A DNA stretch of 64,000 nt, taken from the NCBI GenBank assembly GCA_012735215.1, contig JAAYHX010000017.1:1-64000 (forward strand), written 5' to 3'. The position numbers and the translations under genes are program-made. This stretch comes from Tissierellia bacterium (GTDB lineage: Bacteria; Bacillota; Clostridia; Tissierellales; Tepidimicrobiaceae). Position 1 is the first letter of the stretch; each line of letters begins with the position of its first letter. A model generated the notes under the pieces. That model had not been told where the DNA came from and made no database searches. It worked only from the letters and a program-made list of their open reading frames with translations. This document shows positions 17,102 through 26,073 of this stretch, one piece after another.

Positions 17102-17205
17102 TCTTATCATTTGGATTGTTTCAAAAAAATTCTGAAAGAAGAAGGAATTCTCTTTTGAAAATAGAATATATATTTATCAGTGCAAGTTAATAAGAGGGGG
17201 TGCAC

Positions 17206-18381
17206 ATGAAAACAAAGGAAGAAGCAAGACCTGTATGGGCTGAAATAGATTTGGATAATTTAGCCCATAATGTAAGGGAAGTTAAAAGAATTGTCAAAGA
17301 AGGAACTCTAATAACTGCTGTTATAAAGGCCAATGCATATGGTCATGGAGCCCTAGAAGTAGCTAATGCTTTTTTAGAAAATGGAGTGGATAGATTGGCT
17401 GTAGCTACACTATCTGAAGCAATTGAACTTAGAAAATCAGGTATTGATGCACCTATACTCATACTAGGACACACTCCTAAATCCCAATATCCTCTAACTA
17501 TCAAGTATAATATATCTCAGACAATATATGATTATGAAAGTGCCTTAGCATTTTCACAAGCAGCTTCTAATTTGAATAAGGTGGGAACTATACATATTAA
17601 AATTGATACAGGTATGGGAAGGATTGGTTTCTTACCTAGAGACGAATCGGTAGCTGCAATAATCAATATTTCTCACTTGCCTAATGTATATATAGAAGGG
17701 ATATTCACCCACTTTGCAACAGCTGATGAAAAGGATAAAACCTATACTAGATTACAGTATGAAAGATTTTCCACAGTTGTGAAGAAACTTGAGGACAAGG
17801 GTCTATATATACCAATCAAGCACGTTTCCAGTAGTGCTGCAATTATAGACCTACCAGAATATGATCTTAATATGGTAAGGCCAGGAATAATGTTGTACGG
17901 ATATTATCCATCAAAGGAAGTAAACAGGGACAGGGTCAAATTAAAGCCAGCTATGACACTTAAAGCTAAAATTTCCAATTTAAAAACTGTTCCTAAAGGT
18001 GTGGGAATTAGCTATGGACAAATCTTTGTTACTGAAAGGGAGTCAAAGATTGCTACCATCCCCATAGGATATGGAGATGGTTTTACAAGGATGTTAACTT
18101 CTAAGACAGAAGTCATTGTAAAGGGGAAACGGGTACCTGTAGTGGGGAAAATATGTATGGATCAGTGTATGTTAGATGTAACAGATGTGGACCATGTAAG
18201 TATAGGTGATGAAGTAATACTTATAGGCCACGAAGAAGGTTATCCCAATGCTGATGAAATAGCTGAAAAGTTAAACACTATTAGTTATGAAATACTATGT
18301 ATGATAAGTAGAAGGGTACCCAGAGTTTATATTCAAGATGGGGCAATAGTAAGCATTAAGGATTACTTGCTAAATGAGTAA
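17206..18381 (+). CDS. alr: Alanine racemase
   Basis: 391 residues. The N-terminal PLP barrel has Lys41 in VIKANAYGHG forming the Schiff base. The second catalytic residue is the Tyr in GVGISYGQ, near the start of the C-terminal beta domain, followed by CMDQCMLDVTDV and the RRVPRVY ending. It makes D-alanine for peptidoglycan. ATG 17206 is preferred to a GTG six bases earlier, since the AGAGGGGG ribosome site lies five bases before it. It is 104 bases after the acpS fusion and 130 before mazE, an order common in Firmicutes (acpS, nnr, alr, mazEF). Confidence 0.95.
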   Translation: MKTKEEARPVWAEIDLDNLAHNVREVKRIVKEGTLITAVIKANAYGHGALEVANAFLENGVDRLAVATLSEAIELRKSGIDAPILILGHTPKSQYPLTIKYNISQTIYDYESALAFSQAASNLNKVGTIHIKIDTGMGRIGFLPRDESVAAIINISHLPNVYIEGIFTHFATADEKDKTYTRLQYERFSTVVKKLEDKGLYIPIKHVSSSAAIIDLPEYDLNMVRPGIMLYGYYPSKEVNRDRVKLKPAMTLKAKISNLKTVPKGVGISYGQIFVTERESKIATIPIGYGDGFTRMLTSKTEVIVKGKRVPVVGKICMDQCMLDVTDVDHVSIGDEVILIGHEEGYPNADEIAEKLNTISYEILCMISRRVPRVYIQDGAIVSIKDYLLNE

Positions 18382-18406
18382 AATATTGTATAATAGAATG
18401 GCCTTA

Positions 18407-18435
18407 TTGACATAATTAGAATAAAACAATATAAT
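18407..18435 (+). promoter_or_regulatory. Consensus sigma-A promoter of mazEF
   Basis: TTGACA (18407-18412) and TATAAT (18430-18435) with a 17-base spacer: a perfect match to the primary sigma consensus. It gives mazEF strong transcription independent of alr, with a leader of about 70 bases. Confidence 0.85.
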
Positions 18436-18510
18436 TTATCTATGCTATTATTTGGGGATTATTCATGGTGATTGAGTTGTAGGGAAACTTTTCTTGGGGG
18501 TGCAGGTTTA

Positions 18511-18792
18511 ATGGCTGAAACGAAGGAAATTATGATCAGTTTACCAGATAGTCTATTAAAAGAGGTAGATTTTATTGTTTCTATGGAGAAGAAAAATCGG
18601 AGCGAATTTGTTAAAGAAGCTATGAAGTTTTATCTCCGTGAAAAAAGGCGTATGGAAGTCTCCGAAAGGCTAAAGGATGGATACCTGGAAATGAGCAAGA
18701 TCAATGCAGCTTTGGCAGAGATAGGTTTAGAACAGGATGTGAAGGAGTTATGTATGTATGAAATTAATCTAACTGGGTGTGAAAAAATGTGA
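18511..18792 (+). CDS. mazE: Antitoxin EndoAI/MazE, ribbon-helix-helix
   Basis: 93 residues. The N-terminal ribbon-helix-helix ([37 protein letters not shown] region) is the DNA-binding and dimerisation fold; the C-terminal tail contacts and inhibits MazF. It matches the Bacillus NdoAI type in length and pattern. The ATG at 18511 follows GGGGGTG; an earlier in-frame codon at 18472 adds 13 unlikely residues. The stop codon overlaps the toxin's start (ATGTGA), giving translational coupling, and the protein probably represses its own promoter (family knowledge). Confidence 0.9.
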   Translation: MAETKEIMISLPDSLLKEVDFIVSMEKKNRSEFVKEAMKFYLREKRRMEVSERLKDGYLEMSKINAALAEIGLEQDVKELCMYEINLTGCEKM

Positions 18793-19139
18793 ATGTAAGA
18801 AGAGGAGATGTTTTTTACGCCGATTTAAGTCCTGTGGTTGGTTCAGAACAAGGCGGGATTAGGCCTGTACTTGTAATACAAAATGATATTGGTAACAAGT
18901 ACAGCCCTACGGTGATTGTTGCGGCTATAACATCTCAGATCAATAAAGCAAAATTACCTACTCATGTAGAGATTAAGGCTTCGGAGTATGGATTACCTAA
19001 GGATTCGGTAGTTTTGCTTGAACAGATCAAGACTATTGATAAAAAGAGACTGAGAGAAAAAGTTGGAAGATTTAATGACGAAATGATGGATAAAGTAGAT
19101 GAGTGTTTAAAAATTAGTTTGGGGTTGATGGATCTATAG
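18789..19139 (+). CDS. mazF: MazF/EndoA mRNA interferase toxin
   Basis: 116 residues, GTG start overlapping the mazE stop by four bases. The fold signature is complete: [20 protein letters not shown], then [13 protein letters not shown], and [15 protein letters not shown]. Arg-containing RGDV/GGIRP loops and the Thr in AAITSQ are the RNA-cleaving region in EndoA. It cuts RNA at short U-rich sites (UACAU in Bacillus; the specificity here is unknown). The pair sits downstream of alr as in Bacillus subtilis. A terminator follows directly. Confidence 0.95.
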   Translation: MNVRRGDVFYADLSPVVGSEQGGIRPVLVIQNDIGNKYSPTVIVAAITSQINKAKLPTHVEIKASEYGLPKDSVVLLEQIKTIDKKRLREKVGRFNDEMMDKVDECLKISLGLMDL

Positions 19140-19174
19140 AATAAGCATTTTTTTGATGCTTATTTTCTTTTTAT
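19140..19174 (+). terminator. Rho-independent terminator after mazF
   Basis: AATAAGCAT (19140-19148) pairs with ATGCTTATT (19156-19164); a T-rich tail follows (TTCTTTTTATTTC). Confidence 0.8.
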
Positions 19175-19177
19175 TTC

Positions 19178-19206
19178 TTTAAAAGTTAGTCAAACTATAG
19201 TATAAT
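19178..19206 (+). promoter_or_regulatory. Likely promoter of the surface-polysaccharide locus
   Basis: TTTAAA (19178-19183) and TATAAT (19201-19206) are spaced by 17 bases, just after the mazF terminator and about 100 bases before the first gene. The -35 is weak (four of six). Confidence 0.45.
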
Positions 19207-19307
19207 CAATGAAAGATGGATAATTACATATTTAGACAAGTTTTAATTAATTAAGCAAAATACAATTGAATATATAGATTAATATATGAGGGGGAGGTAA
19301 TAATACT

Positions 19308-19727
19308 ATGAAGAAGGTAAAATTTAGAAAGGTTTTATTTATTATCGGGATTTGTGTTGTATTACTAGGTGCAGCTGTTATTTATGCATCACCAGGTACT
19401 AGCAGTGATCCATTAGTTTCACTAGGCTATTTGGAGAAGGTTGCAAAGTTCAATGTAGTAGAGGTAAAGGCTGGAAAGATCCTTACAGGTAAAGGCGGAA
19501 CTGAGATCATATTAAGAGGAAGTCCAAGCTCTAGTAAAACAGTTGGAAAGGCTGTAATATATAGCACCGATAAGGACGGCTTGTCAGATATTACTGCTGG
19601 TAAGGATTTGCGTAATGGGGCAAATGTTCCTCTTAACCATCTTCTGATAGTTCCTAGAGATGGTAGAGGAGTTAGAGCTGTAACTGATACAATCTATTTG
19701 ATCAAGGGAGAATATACTATAAAGTAA
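19308..19727 (+). CDS. Conserved clostridial secreted/anchored protein of unknown function
   Basis: 139 residues: a basic N-terminus, a membrane helix (about 9-28, ending in YASPG), then a small extracytoplasmic domain. The order SDPLVSLGYLE, GKILTGKGGTEIILRGS, LSDITAGKDLRNGANVPLNHLLIVPRDGRG, ending IKGEYTIK, recalls a family common in clostridia and of unknown role (from memory, not checked). AGGGGGAGG precedes the ATG. It comes first in front of the polysaccharide operon and could be part of the cell wall or S-layer system, but that rests only on its position. Confidence 0.75.
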   Translation: MKKVKFRKVLFIIGICVVLLGAAVIYASPGTSSDPLVSLGYLEKVAKFNVVEVKAGKILTGKGGTEIILRGSPSSSKTVGKAVIYSTDKDGLSDITAGKDLRNGANVPLNHLLIVPRDGRGVRAVTDTIYLIKGEYTIK

Positions 19728-19791
19728 ATAGTGCATAATATTCATGGTAATATACTTTTAGTGCTTTTTACATGCGAAAGGGAGGACAAAT

Positions 19792-21051
19792 ATGAAAATC
19801 GCAGTAATTGGATTAGGTTACATTGGATTACCAACAGCAGCTATGTTTGCAAGAGCAGGTTTAGATGTAATCGGCTATGATATAAACAAAGAAGTAGTGG
19901 AGGCTTTAAACAAAGGAAAGATTTTAATATCAGAGCCAGGACTAGGTGAATTGGTAAAAGAAGTAGTAGAAAATAAAAAACTAAGAGGAGTATCATGTAT
20001 GGAAGAATCAGATGCTTTTATTATTTGTGTACCTACACCAATAAATGAGGACAAAACAGCTAACTTGGATTATGTAAAGGATGCGGCAAGATCCATTAGC
20101 AAGTTCTTAAGAAAGGGTAATGCTGTTGTCCTTGAGTCCACTTCTCCTCCAGGCACAGTTGAGGATGTGGTAGTACCTATATTAGCTGAAAGTGGTTTAG
20201 CAATTGGTGAAGAGGTTTATGTTGCTTATACCCCAGAAAGAGTACTTCCTGGCAAAATAATTCAGGAAATAGTACAAAATGACAGGGTCGTAGGGGGTAT
20301 TAACGAAAAATCAGCCCATGTGGTAAGAGATATCTATAGTGCATTTGTAAAAGGGAATATCTATACGACAGATTCGAAGACAGCAGAGTTATGTAAGTTA
20401 ATGGAAAATACTTACAGAGATGTCAATATTGCCCTAGCTAATGAGCTAGCAATCTTTTGTGAGGAAATGGGGATTAATGCCTGGAAAGTGGTAGAGCTTG
20501 CTAATAAACATCCTAGAGTTAATATACATCTTCCAGGACCTGGAGTGGGGGGACACTGTTTAGCAGTAGACCCTTGGTTTATTGTGGAAAAACAGAAGGA
20601 AACTGGGATTATTAAAAAATCCAGGGAAATCAATGACAGCATGCCTAAGCATGTATTTAATAAGTTAATAAATTTATTACCTGATAATGCAAAAATAAGC
20701 ATTTTAGGAATAACATATAAGCCAAATATAGATGATTTAAGAGAGAGTCCAATAGTTGAACTAATCAACCTGTTAATTGAAAAAACTAACTATAGGCTAT
20801 CAATTCATGACCCCTATGCTCACAAGGACATGGTTAGCTTTAGCCATTTAATGACTGACTCTATTGAAGATGTTGTAAGGGATGCAGACATACTTGTTTT
20901 AGGGGTAAATCACGATGATTATAAAGACATGGATTTTGAAAGAATATCCAACCTTATGAGGACAAAACACGTATACGATACCAGAAACTTTTTCTGTGAA
21001 GAGAAGTTGATAAACTATGGATTCAAGACTACTCTGTTAGGTAGGGATTAG
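19792..21051 (+). CDS. wecC: UDP-N-acetyl-D-mannosaminuronate dehydrogenase
   Basis: 419 residues of the UDP-glucose/UDP-mannose dehydrogenase family. The NAD Rossmann motif GLGYIGLP is at 7-14, CVPTPI at 79-84, STSPPGTV at 116-123, and catalytic Cys256 in GPGVGGHCLAVDPWF. The ELANKHPRVNIHLPGPG stretch and WF after the Cys point to UDP-ManNAc dehydrogenase rather than UDP-glucose dehydrogenase. It would oxidise UDP-ManNAc to UDP-ManNAcA for a surface polymer. AGGGAGGA precedes the ATG. The next gene starts one base after its stop. No UDP-GlcNAc 2-epimerase is in the window. Confidence 0.9.
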   Translation: MKIAVIGLGYIGLPTAAMFARAGLDVIGYDINKEVVEALNKGKILISEPGLGELVKEVVENKKLRGVSCMEESDAFIICVPTPINEDKTANLDYVKDAARSISKFLRKGNAVVLESTSPPGTVEDVVVPILAESGLAIGEEVYVAYTPERVLPGKIIQEIVQNDRVVGGINEKSAHVVRDIYSAFVKGNIYTTDSKTAELCKLMENTYRDVNIALANELAIFCEEMGINAWKVVELANKHPRVNIHLPGPGVGGHCLAVDPWFIVEKQKETGIIKKSREINDSMPKHVFNKLINLLPDNAKISILGITYKPNIDDLRESPIVELINLLIEKTNYRLSIHDPYAHKDMVSFSHLMTDSIEDVVRDADILVLGVNHDDYKDMDFERISNLMRTKHVYDTRNFFCEEKLINYGFKTTLLGRD

Positions 21052-21052
21052 C

Positions 21053-22306
21053 ATGGAAAAGATACTGATAATTGCCAATGAATTTCCCCCTATGGGAGGA
21101 AGTGGAGTCCAAAGGACTACAAAATTTGTTAAATATCTGCCTGATTTTGGCATAGAGCCAATAGTCGTAACAAAGAACTATTTGGGAAGTTTAAGGGATG
21201 ACACCCTGCTGGAAGAATTGCCAGATGATTTAAAGATATATAGACTTAAACCCTACGACATGCTAAATAAAAAAGGCATACTTAAACTTCCTCTTAAATT
21301 CATAGGAACAAGATTAATTTCTCCGGATGGAGAATTTTTCTGGTACTATTTCAATAAGGAGAAGGTATCTCAAATAGTAAGGGAGCATAAAATAAAATGC
21401 ATCTATACTACTTCCTACCCTTACAGTTCCCATTTAATGGGCTTGTATTTAAAAAGGAAGTTCTCAGATTTAGCATGGATAGCTGATTTTAGGGATGAAT
21501 GGACTAACAATCCCTATCATCTAGATGATTTCTATAGAAGGGTTCGATTTAAATTTGAAAAGAAGAAAGAATTAGAGATTACCAGTGAATGTGATTTTTT
21601 AATCACCAATACCCAATTTATGTTAGATAATTTCATCAAGGATAATCCGTCATTAAAGGGAAGTTCTACCTACATTCCAAATGGCTATGATGAAGAAGAT
21701 TTTGTTGGGTTAATTAACAAAAGAAATGGACAAGATAAATTTGTTATAACTCATACAGGCTCATTATATGGCAGGAGAAATTTAACAGAATTCCTAGATG
21801 GGTTAAGGATTGCAATAGAAAGCAATTCCATAGATAAAAATGATATAGAGATTAGAATTGTAGGAAATGTTTATAAAAAGGTAATAGATGAGTATGCACA
21901 GAAATACAACTTGGTGGGCAATATTAAGGGTTTTGGTTATGTGCCCCATAGGGATAGTATACAGATGCTATACTATTCTGATATACTACTGCTGCTTATA
22001 GGAAAAGGAAAAGGTTCTGAAAACTTCTATACTGGCAAGCTGTTTGAATATATTAAAGCCGACAGACCAATTCTAGGGATAGTTCCTGAGCAAGGTGCAG
22101 CAGCACAAGTTATAAAGGATACCAAGACTGGACTTGTTGTGGAACCTGAGAACATAGAAGCAATTGGAGAGGCTTTAATATACTACTACAGACAGTGGAA
22201 GAAGGGGCATATTGAGCATAATCCAGATTGGAATGAGATTGGGAAATACAGTAGGAGATCTCAAACAAAAGATTTAGCTGATATCATTTATAAGCTTCTA
22301 AAGTAG
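21053..22306 (+). CDS. Glycosyltransferase family 4
   Basis: 417 residues with the two-domain GT-B plan. The N-terminal acceptor domain opens with a glycine-rich loop, EFPPMGGSGVQRTTKFVKYL. The C-terminal donor domain contains THTGSLYGRRNL and a GKLFEYIKADRPIL segment with the E-x7-E-like pattern of retaining GT4 enzymes. The start lies one base after the wecC stop, so the two are coupled. It adds a sugar to a lipid-linked polymer on the cytoplasmic face. Donor and acceptor cannot be assigned; UDP-ManNAcA made by the neighbour is a reasonable donor (inference). Confidence 0.85.
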   Translation: MEKILIIANEFPPMGGSGVQRTTKFVKYLPDFGIEPIVVTKNYLGSLRDDTLLEELPDDLKIYRLKPYDMLNKKGILKLPLKFIGTRLISPDGEFFWYYFNKEKVSQIVREHKIKCIYTTSYPYSSHLMGLYLKRKFSDLAWIADFRDEWTNNPYHLDDFYRRVRFKFEKKKELEITSECDFLITNTQFMLDNFIKDNPSLKGSSTYIPNGYDEEDFVGLINKRNGQDKFVITHTGSLYGRRNLTEFLDGLRIAIESNSIDKNDIEIRIVGNVYKKVIDEYAQKYNLVGNIKGFGYVPHRDSIQMLYYSDILLLLIGKGKGSENFYTGKLFEYIKADRPILGIVPEQGAAAQVIKDTKTGLVVEPENIEAIGEALIYYYRQWKKGHIEHNPDWNEIGKYSRRSQTKDLADIIYKLLK

Positions 22307-22322
22307 AAGAGGATGGTGTTTA

Positions 22323-22790
22323 ATGAAGAAAAAGTGGAATTGGATAGACATTACTATTTTGCTTATAATAATCCTTTTAATTGTTGGATTTTTAAATAGA
22401 GATAAAATTATTAGAGTAGGAGAAAAAGTTACTGAATCAAATGTAAAGGATCTAGTAATAACCTTGGAAGCAAAGGAACTTACTGAGGATATGGTTACAG
22501 ATTTGTCAGTTGGGGATAAAATTTTTTCTCAGTATAATTTTCAAAATGCTACAATAAAGGAAGTAGTGGTAGAACCTTTGCTTAGGTCAGAAGCTGGATC
22601 TGATGGCAAGATGAGAGTTTATGAGGATTCAGAAGAAGTAAAGGTAACTATAAAAATAGATGCCCAAGTTACATATAGTGGACCCTATATGGAATTAGGA
22701 GGGCAGGTAGTAAAGGCAGGAAATTCATTTGTCTTAAAAACTACAAAAGTTGAATTTCCAAGCACAATAAAGCATATAGAGGTGAAGTAA
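22323..22790 (+). CDS. DUF4330 family membrane-anchored protein (first of two)
   Basis: 155 residues: short basic N-terminus with WNWIDITILL, one membrane helix (about 9-24), then an extracytoplasmic, strand-rich domain ending in TTKVEFPSTIKHIEVK. The N-terminal 'DITILLIIILLIVGF' plus a following 'VGEKV... LEAKELTE' domain fits DUF4330, a family of unknown role. It lies within the wall-polymer operon and is followed, stop codon against start codon, by a second member. No catalytic residues stand out; a structural or scaffold role near the membrane is possible. Confidence 0.7.
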   Translation: MKKKWNWIDITILLIIILLIVGFLNRDKIIRVGEKVTESNVKDLVITLEAKELTEDMVTDLSVGDKIFSQYNFQNATIKEVVVEPLLRSEAGSDGKMRVYEDSEEVKVTIKIDAQVTYSGPYMELGGQVVKAGNSFVLKTTKVEFPSTIKHIEVK

Positions 22791-23285
22791 TTGAAACTGA
22801 TAGATGAAAATGGAAGAATTTTTGGTAAAGTAAACCTTTTGGATTTTATTGCTATTATAGTTGTCCTAGCATTAGTACTTTTGACGTTTTTTAAGATGTT
22901 CAATAAACAGCTATCAGATATAACTTCACAGGAAGAGTTGGTTAAAGTTCAGGTTAAATTTCAAGTTGTAGGAGATAAAGGCTATTTTGATGTTGTACAA
23001 GTTGGAGATAAGCTAGGAGAAGGTAAAAAATACTTGGATGGTAGTGTTATAGACGTGGACCTGCTGCCTGTAGAAGTGACTAACTTGGATGCAGAAGGAA
23101 ATGTTGTAGTTTCAGAAGATCCGTTGCAAGAGAAAGCTGTAATAACAATAGAAGCAACAGTACCCTATGAAGATTACTGTTATAAACTTGGAACACAAGA
23201 GTTAAGACAAGGAAAAACTATCTTTCTAGAATCTGATTTATATAAATACATGGCACAAATAATTAGCATAAAGGTAGTGGAATAG
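22791..23285 (+). CDS. DUF4330 family membrane-anchored protein (second of two)
   Basis: 164 residues with a TTG start directly after the preceding stop codon and GAGGTG six bases before. The N-terminus LIDENGRIFGKVNLLDFIAI is the classical DUF4330 opening, followed by one membrane helix (about 17-34) and an extracytoplasmic beta domain (VKVQVKFQVVGDKGYFDVV..., ending in ISIKVVE). The two tandem members are clearly different in sequence but share the plan, so they are old paralogues rather than a recent duplication. The polymerase/ligase gene starts one base after its stop, suggesting the products act together in the membrane. Confidence 0.8.
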   Translation: MKLIDENGRIFGKVNLLDFIAIIVVLALVLLTFFKMFNKQLSDITSQEELVKVQVKFQVVGDKGYFDVVQVGDKLGEGKKYLDGSVIDVDLLPVEVTNLDAEGNVVVSEDPLQEKAVITIEATVPYEDYCYKLGTQELRQGKTIFLESDLYKYMAQIISIKVVE

Positions 23286-23286
23286 C

Positions 23287-24891
23287 ATGAGTCTAATAAA
23301 AGCTATAAGGGATAGTTATTTTTTCAATATGTTAATATGGATCAAGGATTTAGCTTCTAATAGTTTCCTTTTTAGTATTAGAAAATTTAATAGAGATAAT
23401 ACTTTTAGAGTTAATAAAGAGTATACTAGCTGGATTGACAGTAGTTTAATATATAAGATTTTGATGAGTTTAGAAGGTAACATTAGAAGGTTGGAAAGCT
23501 TATTATATGATTCTATAGCAAATAGCAGAATTTTAACCATAATCAATAGCAGATTATTGAACAGGATAAACAAACCAAAGATTAGATCAAATAATCCACT
23601 TTTAAACAACAGCTATGTATACAATTGGTTAGCAAAAGCTGTAGAAGCTACAACTATGAAGGATATCCTATTAATCCTTACTGTACTCTATATTTTTGTG
23701 GATACCTTTATCAGAAAGGTAAGTATCTTATCTGCTGTAAGCCCAATATGGGATGAACTGTTGTTAATTATACTATATATATATATCATATTTAAAAGAA
23801 TTGCTTCTAAAGGAAATATAAGGTACAATTATACGCCTATGGGATTACCAGCAGCTCTATTTATATTAGCTGGTATTATTCACGTTATGATAATAGCACC
23901 TGAGCTTTCCATAGCAATTGAAGGATACAGGGCTGTCTTCCAACAAGTATTTTGGTATTTTGCATTAACTCAGCTAATAAGGAATACAGAGGATTCTAAA
24001 AAGGTTATTAATCTTATGATTGGGATGGGCTTATTCCTAGGCTTACATGCTACCTATCAATATGTTGCTAAGGTTCCTATGTTAGGTAATTGGGTAGATG
24101 TGTCAGAAAATGTAAGGACAAGAGCATATTCAATAGTTGGAAGCCCTAATATACTCGGTTCCTTATTTGTGTTATTAATACCACTTGCAGTCTCCATGTT
24201 CTTCACCAATAAAGATAAAAGGTTGAAAAGCTTCTATTTAATTTCTGGCTTGTTTATGTTATTAGGATTGTTCTTTACAATGTCTAGGGGAGCTTGGTTA
24301 GCCTTTGGCTTTTCAGTATTTATATTCATAATTATGATTAATCCCAAGTTCATACTACATTTCACTGTGTTAGGGATAGGCTTATTGCTGCTAGGGGGTT
24401 CTATGAGTCAGAGATTGCTATATATACTTACCCCTACCTACTTGAGCAAATCTGCTACTGATGGCAGACTTTATAGGTGGAAGGTAGGATTTGAACTATG
24501 GAAGGAAAATAAAGCTTTTGGAGTAGGCCTTGGAAGGTTCGGTGGAGCAGTAGCAATAAATAATAATCTTGCACCTTTCTATATGGATAACTATTATTTG
24601 AAAACTATGACGGAAATGGGCCTGTTTGGTATATTTGCAATGGCTTTTGTGATCCTTTGTTTTATTATATCAACGGTTAAGATAATAAGATTTCAGGAAG
24701 ATTTTGATAAAGAACTGGTAGTACTAGGACTTTTTGTAGGTGGAATAGGCGTATTAGTCCAAAACTTCGTAGAAAATATATTTGAAGTACCTGCAATGAT
24801 AATTTATTTTTGGACGTTAATAGCTTTAATAGCTACCTATATTCCTCAAAAAGGACAGTTTATAAAGGGCGAAGGAGGGGCTCTTAAATAG
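23287..24891 (+). CDS. O-antigen ligase/polymerase-like membrane protein (Wzy_C family)
   Basis: 534 residues. A long soluble N-terminal region (about 1-110, basic, no membrane segments) is followed by some eleven membrane helices. The large extracytoplasmic loop contains SATDGRLYRWKVGFELWKEN and the GVGLGRFGG segment, the signature of Wzy_C/O-antigen ligase proteins. It would polymerise, or attach to an acceptor, the sugar repeat made by the flanking transferases. The 110-residue N-terminal extension is unusual for the family and has no recognised domain. It is in the same tight operon (one-base gap to DUF4330). Confidence 0.85.
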   Translation: MSLIKAIRDSYFFNMLIWIKDLASNSFLFSIRKFNRDNTFRVNKEYTSWIDSSLIYKILMSLEGNIRRLESLLYDSIANSRILTIINSRLLNRINKPKIRSNNPLLNNSYVYNWLAKAVEATTMKDILLILTVLYIFVDTFIRKVSILSAVSPIWDELLLIILYIYIIFKRIASKGNIRYNYTPMGLPAALFILAGIIHVMIIAPELSIAIEGYRAVFQQVFWYFALTQLIRNTEDSKKVINLMIGMGLFLGLHATYQYVAKVPMLGNWVDVSENVRTRAYSIVGSPNILGSLFVLLIPLAVSMFFTNKDKRLKSFYLISGLFMLLGLFFTMSRGAWLAFGFSVFIFIIMINPKFILHFTVLGIGLLLLGGSMSQRLLYILTPTYLSKSATDGRLYRWKVGFELWKENKAFGVGLGRFGGAVAINNNLAPFYMDNYYLKTMTEMGLFGIFAMAFVILCFIISTVKIIRFQEDFDKELVVLGLFVGGIGVLVQNFVENIFEVPAMIIYFWTLIALIATYIPQKGQFIKGEGGALK

Positions 24892-24903
24892 AGCATTATA
24901 GCT

Positions 24904-26025
24904 ATGAAAGTACTTCATTTGATTAGTGGCGGAGATACGGGTGGGGCTAAAACCCACATTATTTCCCTAATGAAACAACTGAAGAAGTTGATGGATGCAA
25001 AGGTTATTTGCTTTATGAAGGATACTTTTTATGAAGATGCATTAAAGGCAGGAATAGATATTCAAGTTTTTGAGCAAAAGAAAAGAACAGACTTATCTAT
25101 TGTAGAGAAGTTAACTAAAGAAATACTAAGAGAAGAATATGATATAATTCACTGTCATGGAGCTCGGGCAAACTTTATTGGAATGTTTTTAAAGAAAAAA
25201 ATAAGCAAACCTATGATAACAACAATCCATAGTGATTACCGCTTAGATTTTAAGGATAACTTATATAAGAGATTTATATTTACTCCATTAAATGCTATTG
25301 CCTTGAGAAAGTTTGATTACTATGTAGCTATATCCCAAGATTTTAAAGAAATGCTTGAAGCTAGAGGATTTGATAGTAAAAAAATATTTATTGTATACAA
25401 TGGAATTGATTTAGATTCTCAACCAGATTATGTAAGTAAGGAGGATTTTTTCCATAGATATAATATAGACTTTAAGGGCAAGAAGATAATTGGCATAATG
25501 GCTAGATTGGATGCAGTAAAGGATCATGAGACTTTCATCAAAGCTGCCCAAAAGGTACTCACAAAAAGAAAGGATGTTCTTTTTCTAATTGCAGGTTCAG
25601 GAAATGAAGAGGATAGGCTAAAAACATTGGCAAATGAGCTAGGTGTAGGGGATAGGGTTCATTTTTTGGGATATGTAAGGGATCCTTATTCTTTTTATAA
25701 TGCAATCGACATTAATGTGCTTACTTCTATAAGTGAGAGCTTTCCCTATGTTATATTGGAAGGGGCCAGGTTTAAAAAGCCTATTATAACAACTAATGTT
25801 GGGGGTATCAGTCACCTTGTAAAGGATGGCTACAATGGATATTTGATTAAGGCTAAGGATAGTGAATCCTTGGCATATAGAATAATAAGCTTAATAGGAA
25901 ATGAAGAAAATATTGAAACAATGGGCAGAAACTTATACCAATGCGTAAGCGATAGTTTTTCATCTAGAAATATGGCTGAGAAACATAAGGAAATATATGA
26001 ATACATAATTGAAAAGTTCCACTAG
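24904..26025 (+). CDS. Glycosyltransferase family 4
   Basis: 373 residues of the GT-B type: LISGGDTGGAKTHIISLM (acceptor-side glycine loop), IIHCHGARANFIG, IIGIMARLDAVKDHETFI (start of the donor domain) and SISESFPYVILEGARFKKP, the retaining GT4 E-x7-E region. It is 12 bases after the polymerase gene but has only a weak ribosome site, so translation may depend on coupling. It adds a sugar during synthesis of the surface polymer; the sugar is unknown. Confidence 0.88.
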   Translation: MKVLHLISGGDTGGAKTHIISLMKQLKKLMDAKVICFMKDTFYEDALKAGIDIQVFEQKKRTDLSIVEKLTKEILREEYDIIHCHGARANFIGMFLKKKISKPMITTIHSDYRLDFKDNLYKRFIFTPLNAIALRKFDYYVAISQDFKEMLEARGFDSKKIFIVYNGIDLDSQPDYVSKEDFFHRYNIDFKGKKIIGIMARLDAVKDHETFIKAAQKVLTKRKDVLFLIAGSGNEEDRLKTLANELGVGDRVHFLGYVRDPYSFYNAIDINVLTSISESFPYVILEGARFKKPIITTNVGGISHLVKDGYNGYLIKAKDSESLAYRIISLIGNEENIETMGRNLYQCVSDSFSSRNMAEKHKEIYEYIIEKFH

Positions 26026-26073
26026 TCTACTATTTCATATACTCACTTAGATTGATGATTGAGGAGAATACTT

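Noticed and set aside
17102-17205. T-box or other riboswitch before alr
   Set aside because: The stretch is short, has no T-box sequence or long stem, and shows only AT-rich sequence and the ribosome site.
22323-23285. Recent tandem duplication of the DUF4330 gene
   Set aside because: The two proteins share plan but little sequence, so the duplication, if any, is ancient.
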